Origin: Bacteroidales bacterium
GTDB taxonomy: Bacteria; Bacteroidota; Bacteroidia; Bacteroidales; VadinHA17
NCBI GenBank assembly: GCA_020201035.1
Contig: JAIVHO010000017.1
Coordinates: 1-32,996 of the forward strand
DNA: 32,996 bases
Direction: 5' to 3'
Position numbers and translations under genes: made by a program
Part shown: positions 10,647 through 20,165 of the stretch, piece by piece
Numbering within the stretch: the first letter of the stretch is position 1
How the letters are laid out: every line of letters starts with the position of its first letter
Notes under the pieces: model-generated
Told to the model about the DNA's origin: nothing
Databases searched by the model: none
Seen by the model: the letters and a program-made list of their open reading frames with translations, nothing else

Positions 10647-13214
10647 ATGAACAAGCTAATAATCAGGCGACTATTATTTCTGTTTGCCGGTGTGTTGATT
10701 AGCAGTGCCGTTCTGGGACAGGAGATAACTGTCACAGGAACCGTTACTGATCAGGCTGACGGCTCACCCCTGCCTGGAGTGAACGTTATCGTGAAGGGGA
10801 CCTTTACAGGAACCAATACAAATGCTGAGGGATTATTCTCTATAACAGTTGAGAGGGGAGCAATCCTTGAATTCAGTTATCTAGGATATATTCCGAAAGA
10901 TATTACCGCCGCAGAGGGAGCACCCATGCGGGTGACCCTGCAGATGGACCTCTACAATATTGAAGAGGTTGTTTCCATTGGTTACGGCACTGTCCGTAAA
11001 TCTGATGCAACGGGATCGGTATCTACAGTCAGCGCAAATGATTTCAATGTAGCTATCACCTCGCCGCAGGAACTGATCTCGGGGAAGATTGCCGGGGTTC
11101 AGATAACAACCTCCAGGGCATCAAACGGGGTAATTATTATTACAACAAAAAAAGGTGCTGCCGGCAAGCCTCTGACCGTTGCCTATAATGGTAATATGAC
11201 TATCAGTACTCCGTCTGACTTTGTTGATGTTCTTTCGGCAACCGAATTCAGAACCATGGTTAACTCCTATTATGCAGGTAATGCAAATGCAACAGATTTG
11301 CTGGGAGGTGCCGAAACAGACTGGCAGAGAGAGATCTACCGTACAGCTATCAGTCATGATCATAACCTGAGCCTTTCAGGTGCCGCCTATAACCTGCCAT
11401 ACAGGGTTTCCCTTGGCTACTCCGGACAGGATGGGATACTGAAAACAGACCGACTGGAACGGTTTACCGGGGCGCTGACCCTTACTCCATCACTTATTGA
11501 CGGATATCTTGATATTTCGTTGAATGCCAAAGGGATGGTTGTAAATAACTTTTTTGCCAACAGGGGTGCCGTTGGATCGGCGGTCTCCTTTGATCCAACA
11601 CAACCTGTTCTTGTTGAGGGAGGCGATTATGGAGGATACTATACCTGGCTGCAAACAAACGGCTCAGGTCTGCCTATTACAATTGCAACATCCAATCCGG
11701 TGGCTCAGCTCAATATGCGTGAGGATGAATCAACGGTCTACAGGATGATCGGTAATGTACAGTTTGATTACAAGATGCATTTTTTACCTGAGCTGAAGGC
11801 TACTCTTAACCTTGGGCTTGACCGCTCCTCAAGTAGTGGCACCATCTTCGTGGAAGAGAATGCACCATGGGCAATTACAGACGGCGGGGAAAAGGGAGAA
11901 TATACACAGATTAAGAGCAATGAGCTGCTCGATTTCTATCTGAACTATTCAAAGGAAATTCCCGGGTTCAGCAGCCGGATAAATGCGACAGCCGGTTATT
12001 CATGGCAGCATTTCTACAATGAAGGAACAAACTTCAGGACCAACGTTGCTGAAACAGTCACCTTCTCCGATACAGACTATAAGAATGAACTCTTCCTGCT
12101 CTCATTTTTCGGAAGATTGAATTATACCTTTAAGGATCGGTACCTTTTTACCGCCACAATGAGGTATGACGGCTCATCCCGCTTCTCACCGGAGACACGC
12201 TGGGGACTCTTCCCCGCCCTCGCTTTTGCATGGGATGTGGCACAGGAGCCTTTTATGACACTTGACGCCTTCAATTCGCTTAAACTGCGGGTTGGCTGGG
12301 GTGTTACCGGACAACAGGATATAGGCGGATACTATGTGTACCTGCCGCGCTACACACAGGGACTGGAAAATGCACAGTATATGTTTGGAGACACATATTA
12401 CCTGACATTGAGACCGGAGGGGTACGACTATAATATTAAGTGGGAAGAGACAACCACCTGGAATGCAGGTATTGATTTCGGGATACTCTCTAACAGGATT
12501 AACGGATCATTGGACCTCTATTACCGTGAAACAAATGATCTGCTGAACTATATTCCTGTTCCCGCAGGCACAAATCTTACCAACTATATAAATACCAATG
12601 TGGGCGACCTGGTAAACAAGGGAGTGGAATTTTCAGTGACCGGCAAGGTGATCTCAACACCCGATATGGTTTGGTCAGTAGGGTTCAATGCCACTATGAA
12701 CAGGAACGAGATTACAAAACTTACCATGACAGATGATCCTACCTATATCGGTGTCTTTACCGGTGGTATTTCAGGAGGTGTTGGCAATAATATCCAGGTG
12801 CACAGCGTAGGCTATCCGGCAAACTCCAGCTTCTCGGGTCGTGCCAGCATAGGTAATTATATATATGACAATATGGAATCCACGAGGGGTACATATAATA
12901 ACCTCTATAACTCGGTTGGTTATCTGAATAATGTAACCCCATCCATCTATGAAACCGGTTTTGAGAACTCCAGATACTGGTCAGACTATTATATGCATAA
13001 CGGTTCCTGGTTCAGGATGGACAATATAAGCCTGGGTTACACATTCGGGGATATCATCCCGCAGGTATCAAGCCTAAGGGTTTACGGAACCATACAGAAT
13101 GCATTTATTATCACAAAGTACAAGGGACTTGATCCGGAGGTATTCAGTGGTATAGATAATAATATCTACCCGCGACCGAGGAACTTTATCTTCGGGGTAA
13201 GCGTACAGTTCTAA
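10647..13214 (+). CDS. susC: SusC-like TonB-dependent outer-membrane transporter, with two internal deletions
   Basis: This is the barrel that imports glycan oligosaccharides with a SusD lid. A signal peptide (residues 1-24) leads into a carboxypeptidase-regulatory-like domain (about 27-103), a TonB-box-like stretch (IEEVVSIGYG), a plug and a barrel ending in FIFGVSVQF. At 855 residues it is shorter than the usual 950-1050. Near residue 156 the plug jumps from GKIAGVQITT to RASNGVIIITTKKG, so the family's central plug part (the IRGGSS...IVIDGVP...LKDASATAIYG region) is missing. Near residue 728 VGYPANS joins FSGRASIGNY, where homologues usually have about 50-60 more residues. Both gaps keep the frame. 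susD follows after 18 bases. Function is therefore uncertain. Confidence 0.9.
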   Translation: MNKLIIRRLLFLFAGVLISSAVLGQEITVTGTVTDQADGSPLPGVNVIVKGTFTGTNTNAEGLFSITVERGAILEFSYLGYIPKDITAAEGAPMRVTLQMDLYNIEEVVSIGYGTVRKSDATGSVSTVSANDFNVAITSPQELISGKIAGVQITTSRASNGVIIITTKKGAAGKPLTVAYNGNMTISTPSDFVDVLSATEFRTMVNSYYAGNANATDLLGGAETDWQREIYRTAISHDHNLSLSGAAYNLPYRVSLGYSGQDGILKTDRLERFTGALTLTPSLIDGYLDISLNAKGMVVNNFFANRGAVGSAVSFDPTQPVLVEGGDYGGYYTWLQTNGSGLPITIATSNPVAQLNMREDESTVYRMIGNVQFDYKMHFLPELKATLNLGLDRSSSSGTIFVEENAPWAITDGGEKGEYTQIKSNELLDFYLNYSKEIPGFSSRINATAGYSWQHFYNEGTNFRTNVAETVTFSDTDYKNELFLLSFFGRLNYTFKDRYLFTATMRYDGSSRFSPETRWGLFPALAFAWDVAQEPFMTLDAFNSLKLRVGWGVTGQQDIGGYYVYLPRYTQGLENAQYMFGDTYYLTLRPEGYDYNIKWEETTTWNAGIDFGILSNRINGSLDLYYRETNDLLNYIPVPAGTNLTNYINTNVGDLVNKGVEFSVTGKVISTPDMVWSVGFNATMNRNEITKLTMTDDPTYIGVFTGGISGGVGNNIQVHSVGYPANSSFSGRASIGNYIYDNMESTRGTYNNLYNSVGYLNNVTPSIYETGFENSRYWSDYYMHNGSWFRMDNISLGYTFGDIIPQVSSLRVYGTIQNAFIITKYKGLDPEVFSGIDNNIYPRPRNFIFGVSVQF

Positions 13215-13232
13215 TCAGAAAAAGCAAGAGAT

Positions 13233-15440
13233 ATGAAGACACGGAAATTATATTTATACATAGCGGGAGCGATAGCCCTGATAATGGCCTTCACCTCCTG
13301 TACAAAGGATCTGGATACTATTCCGCTTGATCCTGACGAGGTGACCTCGGCATCTGTTTATACAAAGGATCTTACCAATTATACCAAGGTGCTGGCCAAA
13401 CTCTATGCCGGACTTTCGGTGACCGGACAGGAGGGTCCGGCCGGAATGGGTGATATCAGCGGACTGGATGAGGGATTTTCACAGTACCTCAGGCTCTACT
13501 GGTACGCCCAGGAACTCTCAACCGATGAGGCAATAATATCATGGAACGATGGCAACCTGAGGGATTTTCACGATCAGGACTGGTCGGCATCAAACGAGTT
13601 CCTTGCAGCACTCTACTACAGGATATACTACCAGATATCGGTTACCAACGAGTTTCTGCGTGAGACCACACCATCCAGGCTCGATGAGCGGGGTGTGGCA
13701 GAGGCAGACAAAACAGTAATAAATACCTACAGGGCAGAAGCCCGTTTTCTGAGAGCGCTGAGCTACTACCATGCAATAGACCTCTTCGGAAGCGTTCCCT
13801 TTGTTACAGAAGAAGATAACGTAGGCTCTTTTTTCCCTGAGCAGATAAGCAGGGCCGATCTCTTCAACTTTCTGGAGAGTGAACTCACCTCAATAGAGAA
13901 TGACCTGATGGATGCAGGAACCAGCGCCTATGGAAGGGCTGACAAAGGAGCCGCATGGATGCTGCTCGCCAGGCTCTATCTGAATGCTGAGGTTTATATC
14001 GGTCAGAGCCGTTATACAGAGTGTATCACCTACTGCGGGAATATTCTTGATGCAGGTTATACACTGGAGCCGGAGTTTGCAAGACTCTTTATGGCAGATA
14101 ATCATACCGCATCAGGTATTATTTTCCCTATAACCTTTGACGGAACATTTACCCGTACATGGGGAGGAACAACATTTATTATCCATGCTGCAGTAGGCGG
14201 AACAATGGCTCCGGGCGATTTTGGTATTGACGGCGGATGGGCCGGCCTGAGGACAACCAGGTCACTCGTGGAGAAGTTTATAGATCCCTCAATACTGAAA
14301 AGTTTCACGGCAAGCAGAACCCCGCTAAAGGGCAGCAAGGCATACCCGGTGCGATATGTGCCCGGTGACCACAACGGATGGGCTCATGATGATAATAATG
14401 TGATTGCCTCTGTTAACAGTGATGATAACTATGAAGGATACTTCTGGATGACAGATGGCAGCGGCTTTAAGATAACCGCTGATAACACCTGGGATGAGAA
14501 CTATGGTGATAATGAACCTGACGGAGTACTTGACCTTAACGGTTCAAACATCTCTGTTACAGGTGACGGATACTATAAGCTTTATGTTAACTGGGCTACC
14601 AAAGAGTATACATTTGAGAAAACGGAATGGGGAATTATCGGTGATGCCACTCCAGGCGGATGGGATGCTGATACCAATATGGAATATGATGCGGAAACAG
14701 GAGAATGGGTTTTAGTAGCAAACCTTAGTGCCGGCAAACTTAAATTCAGGGCTAACGATGGATGGGACCTTAACTACGGAGATAACGGTGCCGACGGAAT
14801 TCTGGAATCAGATGGAGCTGATATAGATGTGCTGGAACCCGCTAAATACGAGATTCGGCTTAAACTGGGAGTTCCTGACTATACCTACTCAATTGTCAAG
14901 ACCATATCGGATGAGAGAATAATGTTTTATTCGGACGGACAGTCAATTGAGATTAACGAGATATTTGAATTTACAGAAGGATGGGCGGTGACCAAGTTTA
15001 CCAACCTGACATCAGGCGGTGTTGCAGGGTCACACCTTACTTATACCGATACCGACTTCCCGCTCTTCAGGATAGCCGATGTATACCTTATGTATGCCGA
15101 AGCAATCCTCCGCGGCGGTACCGGTGGAGATCCCGATCTGGCCCTTGAACTCGTAAACAGGGTTATTGCAAGAGGATATGCCGGCGATGAGGGAGCAAAT
15201 ATTGAAAGCGATGATCTGACCCTTGACTTTATCCTTGATGAGAGAGCACGCGAGTTCCTCTGGGAGACACACAGAAGAACTGACCTGGTCCGTTTTGGCA
15301 AGTTCAGTAATAGTGATTATGTATGGGCATGGAAGGGCGGTGTGCCGGAAGGACAGCCGGTCGACAGCAAGTTTGATATCTACCCGCTGCCTGCTTCAGA
15401 TATCGCTGCCAATCCCAATCTTGAGCAGGTATATTATTAA
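13233..15440 (+). CDS. susD: SusD-like glycan-binding lipoprotein carrying two inserted SusE/F-type starch-binding modules
   Basis: The signal peptide ends at the lipobox (FTSC, Cys 23). SusD features frame the protein: the TPR-like N-terminal half (TYRAEARFLRALSYYHAIDLFG at about 165-186, split FLRALSYYHA / IDLFG; GAAWMLLARLYLNAEVY) and the C-terminal FPLFRIADVYLMYAEAIL, ILDERAREFLWETHRRTDLVRFG and IYPLPASDIAANPNL. The total of 735 residues is about 200 above normal. The extra part, roughly residues 356-556, interrupts the core between SLVEKFID and SDERIMFYSDGQ. It is two beta-rich modules (about 371-462 and 463-555) whose order and sequence match the two C-terminal modules of the adjacent SusE; both contain KFRANDGWDLNYG. 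It would lie on the cell surface and bind alpha-glucan with extra sites. Confidence 0.92.
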   Translation: MKTRKLYLYIAGAIALIMAFTSCTKDLDTIPLDPDEVTSASVYTKDLTNYTKVLAKLYAGLSVTGQEGPAGMGDISGLDEGFSQYLRLYWYAQELSTDEAIISWNDGNLRDFHDQDWSASNEFLAALYYRIYYQISVTNEFLRETTPSRLDERGVAEADKTVINTYRAEARFLRALSYYHAIDLFGSVPFVTEEDNVGSFFPEQISRADLFNFLESELTSIENDLMDAGTSAYGRADKGAAWMLLARLYLNAEVYIGQSRYTECITYCGNILDAGYTLEPEFARLFMADNHTASGIIFPITFDGTFTRTWGGTTFIIHAAVGGTMAPGDFGIDGGWAGLRTTRSLVEKFIDPSILKSFTASRTPLKGSKAYPVRYVPGDHNGWAHDDNNVIASVNSDDNYEGYFWMTDGSGFKITADNTWDENYGDNEPDGVLDLNGSNISVTGDGYYKLYVNWATKEYTFEKTEWGIIGDATPGGWDADTNMEYDAETGEWVLVANLSAGKLKFRANDGWDLNYGDNGADGILESDGADIDVLEPAKYEIRLKLGVPDYTYSIVKTISDERIMFYSDGQSIEINEIFEFTEGWAVTKFTNLTSGGVAGSHLTYTDTDFPLFRIADVYLMYAEAILRGGTGGDPDLALELVNRVIARGYAGDEGANIESDDLTLDFILDERAREFLWETHRRTDLVRFGKFSNSDYVWAWKGGVPEGQPVDSKFDIYPLPASDIAANPNLEQVYY
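14295..14900 (+). other. Inserted SusE/F-like double module inside susD
   Basis: This stretch encodes the two extra modules of SusD (residues about 355-556). Removing it would leave about 530 residues, a normal SusD. Its second module is roughly half identical, by eye, to the second module of SusE (KTEWGIIGDATPGGWDADTN against KTEWGVIGDATPGEWTTDTN). The first modules also pair up (VPGD..., YEGY.W, GYYK). This points to duplication within the locus followed by insertion, or a shared ancestor. Confidence 0.85.
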
Positions 15441-15484
15441 CAGGTGCCTCTATGACAATTTGAGATAATAAAAAACAGAAACAG

Positions 15485-16540
15485 ATGAAAAAATTAAATC
15501 TGATAGCAATAATAACAGCGGCAATGGTTCTTGTCTCGTCCTGTGAGGATGAGGTCAGAGACCCGATTGTTACACTGAATGCTGCCCCGGAAATATTAGC
15601 GCCCACAGGGGGCTCCTTTGTCCTGACAGAGGAGACGGAGGATGATCTGCTTACCACAGTGGAATGGTCTGATGCCGATTTTGGCTACATGGCGGCAATA
15701 ACATATACACTTGAACTGGATGAGGCAGGAAATGATTTCTCCGAACCAATTGCCCTGGCAACATCACAGGAGTCACTTGCTCCTCTCTATGTGGGGGAGA
15801 TTAATAACTTACTGCTCTCAGCCGGCTACCCTTTTGCCGTGGAGGGGAATTTTGAAATGCGTGTGGCTGCTGCGGTGCATAAAGATGTGGATACCCTCTT
15901 CTCACAACCCGTTGCAATGTCAATCACACCGTTTGAAAAGATTATTATCTATCCCAAACTGTGGGTTCCGGGTGATTATATGGATCCACAGTGGTCGCCG
16001 GGTGACTCGCCCAACCTCTACTCAATAAAAAGCAACAACAAGTATGAGGGCTATATATGGAACCCGAATGCAACGGCCAATTTCAAGTTTACAAGTGCTC
16101 CCGACTGGAACAGCACAAACTACGGATATGGATCTGGTGATGAGGTTTCAGGTGTGCTGAGCGATGATTCAGGAGCCGGTAACCTATACCTCACCAGCGC
16201 GGGATACTATAAAATGAATGCTGACCTTACAGCTATGACATACTCATTCCTTAAGACCGAATGGGGAGTTATTGGAGATGCAACACCCGGTGAATGGACC
16301 ACAGATACCAATATGACCTATGATCCCGCTACAAAGGTATGGAGTGTTACTCTTGACCTGGTGGCAGGCATGATTAAGTTCAGGGCCAATGACGGCTGGG
16401 ATCTTAACTACGGAAGTAACAATGCCAATGGTATTGCAGATCCGGGAGGCTCGGATATTTCGGTAGCATCAGCCGGAAACTATACTGTTGTGCTTGATCT
16501 TAACGGACCGTTGTACAGGTATTCAATAACCAGAAACTAG
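15485..16540 (+). CDS. susE: SusE-like outer-membrane starch-binding lipoprotein
   Basis: The 351-residue product has a lipobox ending VSSC (Cys 20). An Ig-like SusE N-terminal domain (about 26-150, starting ILAPTGGSFVLTEE) is followed by two SusE/F-type binding modules (about 156-256 and 257-351). Module landmarks are WVPGDY, KYEGYIW and GYYKMNADLT, then GVIGDATPGEW and FRANDGWDLNYG. Such proteins sit on the cell surface and hold starch near SusC/D. It begins 44 bases after susD and is followed by a strong terminator, so it closes the susCDE transcript. Its two modules are near relatives of those inserted in SusD. Confidence 0.9.
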   Translation: MKKLNLIAIITAAMVLVSSCEDEVRDPIVTLNAAPEILAPTGGSFVLTEETEDDLLTTVEWSDADFGYMAAITYTLELDEAGNDFSEPIALATSQESLAPLYVGEINNLLLSAGYPFAVEGNFEMRVAAAVHKDVDTLFSQPVAMSITPFEKIIIYPKLWVPGDYMDPQWSPGDSPNLYSIKSNNKYEGYIWNPNATANFKFTSAPDWNSTNYGYGSGDEVSGVLSDDSGAGNLYLTSAGYYKMNADLTAMTYSFLKTEWGVIGDATPGEWTTDTNMTYDPATKVWSVTLDLVAGMIKFRANDGWDLNYGSNNANGIADPGGSDISVASAGNYTVVLDLNGPLYRYSITRN

Positions 16541-16558
16541 AGTTGATTTGGGTTTAGG

Positions 16559-16602
16559 GGAGGTTGTTTTTCCGGTACGCCGGTTAAATAACCTCCTTTT
16601 TT
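16559..16602 (+). terminator. Intrinsic terminator after susE
   Basis: GGAGGTT (16559-16565) pairs with AACCTCC (16590-16596). The interior adds TTT/AAA pairs and a CCGG-TACG-CCGG inner stem. Six T residues follow (16597-16602). It sits 19 bases after the susE stop and separates susCDE from the GH53 gene. Confidence 0.82.
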
Positions 16603-16667
16603 GTATCTTAACCGGGAGATGACAAATAACCCGCGGCGGAGATGAAAACTTCCGGTAAGGGTAAGAA

Positions 16668-16907
16668 CCTTCGGCGGAAAGAAATAAACTCCAACAGAGG
16701 TAAAGAACCTGGTGCTGAAAGGAATAACCTCCCACAGAGCAGAGGTAAAGAATCTGGTGCTGAAAGGAATAACCTCCCACAGAGCAGAGATAAGGAATCT
16801 GGTGCTGAAAGGAATAACCTCCCACAGAGCAGAGATAAGGAATCTGGTGCTGAAAGGAATAACCTCCCACAGAGCAGAGGTAAAGAATCTGGTGCTGAAA
16901 AGAATAA
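16668..16907. repeat. 45-base tandem repeat array in the leader of the GH53 gene
   Basis: GGTGCTGAAA starts at 16711, 16756, 16801, 16846 and 16891, an exact 45-base period with four full copies and a partial fifth. A diverged copy lies upstream from about 16668. Copies differ at one or two bases (GGTAAAGAA against GATAAGGAA). The period is a multiple of three and several frames stay open through it. Read in the frame of the GH53 gene it would encode a 15-residue unit, GKESGAERNNLPQSR, but the lipoprotein signal lies downstream, so I treat the array as untranslated leader. Confidence 0.9.
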
Positions 16908-16932
16908 CGCACTTAATATTAATAGTATAATT

Positions 16933-18138
16933 ATGGGGGAAAGGAAATATCACATACCGCTCCGTAACAGGCTAATCCCCAAAGTGATTATTATCCCGGT
17001 ACTCCTTTTTACCCTGATTATCCTGATGGGGGCATGTAATAAGAAGGAGGAGCAGGATGAGAGAAGATACTTCCATGACCACACCACCTTTATAATGGGT
17101 GCTGACCTGTCTTATGTGAACCAGATACTCGACAAGGGAGGTGAATACCGTGACTCCGGGAGGGTAGAAGATCCATACAGTATATTCAGTAAATATGGAA
17201 CAAACACGGTGCGACTGAGGTTATGGCATAACCCGGTGTGGACGGCCGAACTGTACGGGCCTGGCACGGAGAAGATATATAACGGGTTTGAGGATGTGGC
17301 CCTGGCTGCCTCACGGGCAAGGGAGGAAGGGATGAGCATTTGTCTCGACTTCCACTACTCCGATAACTGGGCCGATCCGCAGAAACAGGTTATCCCGGCA
17401 GCATGGCAGGGTCTGACTGCAGACGTTCTGGGCGACAGCCTCTATAACTACACCTTCAAAACATTACGAAAACTTGATGCTATGGGCCTGATGCCGGAAT
17501 ATGTGCAGGTGGGCAATGAGATAAATCCCGGCTTTCTGCTTCCCTCAGGTGATCGCTGGATCGGTAACGGCGAATCTTTCCTTTCGCTTCTTAACAGAGC
17601 AACCGATGCTGTACGTGATGCCTCAGCCGGGTCGGAGATTAAATCACGCATAATACTGCATATCGCCCAGCCAGATCATGTTGATAACTGGTTTGCCGGA
17701 ATAGAGGATAGAATGCCCGATTTCGATATTCTGGGCATCTCCTATTACTATATCTGGTCAGAGGTGCGACTCGATCAGCTTTCATGGTATATCAGCTCGT
17801 TCAGCAACAGATACGGAAAGGATGTTATGGTAGTTGAAACAGCCTACCCTTTTACTACTGCCAATGCTGACACCTATCCAAATATTATTGATACATCCCG
17901 GCTGGTGAATGGTTATCCCGCCACACCGGGAGGTCAGCTTGACTATCTGGTGGCTATGACGCGGGAGATTGCCGAAGGAGGAGGGAAAGGACTAATCTAC
18001 TGGGAACCGGCATGGATCACTTCCCCGCTGATAACGCAGTGGGGTAGCGGCTCGGCATGGGACTGCAATACCCTCTTTAACTTTGAGGGAGAAACAATCG
18101 AATCGATGAACTTTATGACCCGGAATTATGAGTTTTAA
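16933..18138 (+). CDS. GH53 endo-beta-1,4-galactanase, lipoprotein
   Basis: The enzyme cuts beta-1,4-galactan (the arabinogalactan type I backbone). GH53 landmarks are FIMGADLSYVNQI, the RLRLWHNP strand, DFHYSDNWADPQKQ, the acid/base Glu in VQVGNEINPG and the nucleophile Glu in VVETAYPF, with GLIYWEPAWI near the end. I choose the ATG at 16933 (401 residues) because it places a lipoprotein signal (IPVLLFTLIILMGAC, Cys 35) at the N-terminus. A longer frame from 16642 would bury this signal behind about 97 residues of repeat sequence. The last 11 bases overlap the start of the neopullulanase gene. A galactanase inside an otherwise alpha-glucan locus is notable. Confidence 0.9.
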   Translation: MGERKYHIPLRNRLIPKVIIIPVLLFTLIILMGACNKKEEQDERRYFHDHTTFIMGADLSYVNQILDKGGEYRDSGRVEDPYSIFSKYGTNTVRLRLWHNPVWTAELYGPGTEKIYNGFEDVALAASRAREEGMSICLDFHYSDNWADPQKQVIPAAWQGLTADVLGDSLYNYTFKTLRKLDAMGLMPEYVQVGNEINPGFLLPSGDRWIGNGESFLSLLNRATDAVRDASAGSEIKSRIILHIAQPDHVDNWFAGIEDRMPDFDILGISYYYIWSEVRLDQLSWYISSFSNRYGKDVMVVETAYPFTTANADTYPNIIDTSRLVNGYPATPGGQLDYLVAMTREIAEGGGKGLIYWEPAWITSPLITQWGSGSAWDCNTLFNFEGETIESMNFMTRNYEF

Positions 18139-20076
18139 AATAGCAGTACAAGGGGGCCTGATGCTCCTTTTTATAACTTTACTATCGGCCACGCTACAGG
18201 CAGAACCGGCTGATAAGGGAGGTGCGGAGATTCAACGGGTGGAGTTGACCGGCAGTGAAGCTGAGGTTCCCCGGGGGGAGTCGCGTGGTAATCAGGAGTA
18301 TGCTGAAAGAGTGCAGATTTACGGTACTCACTCAGAGGTTCTGCTGGTGAAGAAACTCAGAAGGCAGGCAGAGAGGGAGGAACCTATCAACAGTCCGACA
18401 GGGATTGAACGGGTGGAGCCCCCGAACTGGTGGACAGGAATGGAACATCCCTCACTGCAGCTGCTGGTGAAGGGTGACAATATCGGTGGAAGCAGGGTGT
18501 CACTCAGCTACCCCGGGGTTACACTCTATTCCGTCACCTATCCTCCCTCACCGGACTATCTCTTTATTAACCTTCTGATAGACCCGTCGGCGCAACCGGG
18601 AACCTTTACGGTGACCCTTAGCGACAGCAATGTTACAGTCGCGGAATTTGAATATAGTCTGCTTGAGCGGGAAGATGGTTCGGCAATGCGACAGGGGTTT
18701 GACATGGCAGACACGGAGGTGATATAAAGGGGATAGCTGATAATCTTGACTATATCAGTTCGATGGGATTCACTGCTGTTTGGCTTAACCCCGTGCTTGA
18801 AAATGATCAGTCCGACTGGTCCTATCACGGATATGCCGCCACCGATTTTTATCGTGTCGACAGACGTTTCGGAACAAACGCGGAGTACAGGGAGATGGCC
18901 AACACTGCCCGCAAAATGGGCGTTAAGGTTATTATGGATATGATATTCAACCACTGCGGCTCATCGCACTGGTGGATGGAGAACCCTCCGTTCCCCGACT
19001 GGATAAACAACTATCCTGACTACAAAATTACCAGCCACAGACGCACGGTTAACATGGATCCGTATGCCTCACAATATGATATTGAGGCTATGACTGACGG
19101 CTGGTTTGTTCCCTCCATGCCCGATCTGAACCAGCGCAATCCGTTTATGGCAAACTATCTTATACAGAACAGTATATGGTGGATTGAATATGCACACCTT
19201 GCCGGTATAAGGATGGATACATACCCCTATCCCGATAAGGAGATGATGGCTGAGTGGAACAGCAGAATACTCCTTGAATATCCCGGCTTTACCATTGTGG
19301 GCGAGGAGTGGAGCCTTAATCCGGCCCTGATCTCTTACTGGCAGAAGGATCAGAATAACAGGGATGGGTATAACGGCATGATAACCAGCATGATGGACTT
19401 TCCGCTTCAGGATGCAGTAGTAAGAGGACTCACAGAGCAGGAGGATTTTGCGACCGGCCTGGTGACCATATATGAGATGCTGGCAAATGACTTTCTCTAC
19501 CCTGATCCGGGGAAACTGGTGATATTTCCCGATAACCACGATATGCCACGCTTCTATATGCAGGTGGGAATGGATGACGATCTCTTCAGACTCGGCATCA
19601 CACTCTTCCTTACAATAAGAGGGATACCCCAGATTTTCTATGGAACAGAGATACTGATGACCCACCGGGAGGGGAACGACCATGGTGTTATAAGAAAAGA
19701 TTTTCCCGGAGGATGGCCCGGCGACAGGGTAAACGGTTTTACCGGAGAGGGGCTCACCGCAGAGCAGAAAGAGATGCAGGATTATATAAAAACGCTCCTT
19801 AACTACCGTAAGAACAGCGAGGTGCTCCATACCGGCACACTTACCCATTTTGCCCCTGAAAACGGAGTATATGTTTATTTCCGCACCAACAGCAGTGATA
19901 CTGTGATGGTTATACTGAATAAGTCAGAAAAAGAGGTTTTGCTCCCCACAGACCGTTTCAGCGAGATAACGGGAAGGTGTACAAAGGCCCGGAATGTAAT
20001 TGCCGGTGAATGGATTGAGTGGGGTGATTCAGTAATTGTACCCGCCCGGAGACCGCTGGTTCTGGAGCTGGAATAA
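18128..20076 (+). pseudogene. SusA-like neopullulanase/cyclomaltodextrinase (GH13), disrupted by a deletion and frameshift
   Basis: Frame one (18128-18727) gives a signal peptide, about 60 unusual residues and a cyclomaltodextrinase N-terminal domain (IERVEPPNWWTGMEHPSLQL). Frame two carries the catalytic barrel and can be read from about 18714 (GDIKGIADNLDYISSMGF, ATG at 18763) to 20076. It contains DMIFNHCG, AGIRMDTYPYP (nucleophile Asp), TIVGEEWS (acid/base Glu) and FPDNHDMPRF (third Asp). At the junction, MRQGFDMADT is followed directly by the GGDIKGI motif in another frame. The family's first barrel strand (the YLIMPDRFANG segment and following loop, about 40 residues) is missing. The intact gene would be a periplasmic alpha-glucan hydrolase. 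As written the enzyme is unlikely to work unless the sequence is wrong here. Confidence 0.8.
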
Positions 20077-20165
20077 TAAGTTGAGGCAGGGCCTCCCCCC
20101 CGTCAGGCAAACGGGAAGGGTGTGAGCGGAACAGTTAACAGAAATGAACGGAAAGGGAAAGAGAT

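Noticed and set aside
16668-16907. CRISPR array
   Set aside because: The units abut without unique spacers and no cas genes are near.
16642-16932. Longer GH53 start including the repeat
   Set aside because: It would place a clear lipoprotein signal about 97 residues inside the protein; the frame is open because the repeat period is 45.
19069-19848. Antisense 259-codon frame over the neopullulanase
   Set aside because: The sense strand carries all conserved GH13 motifs of the barrel.
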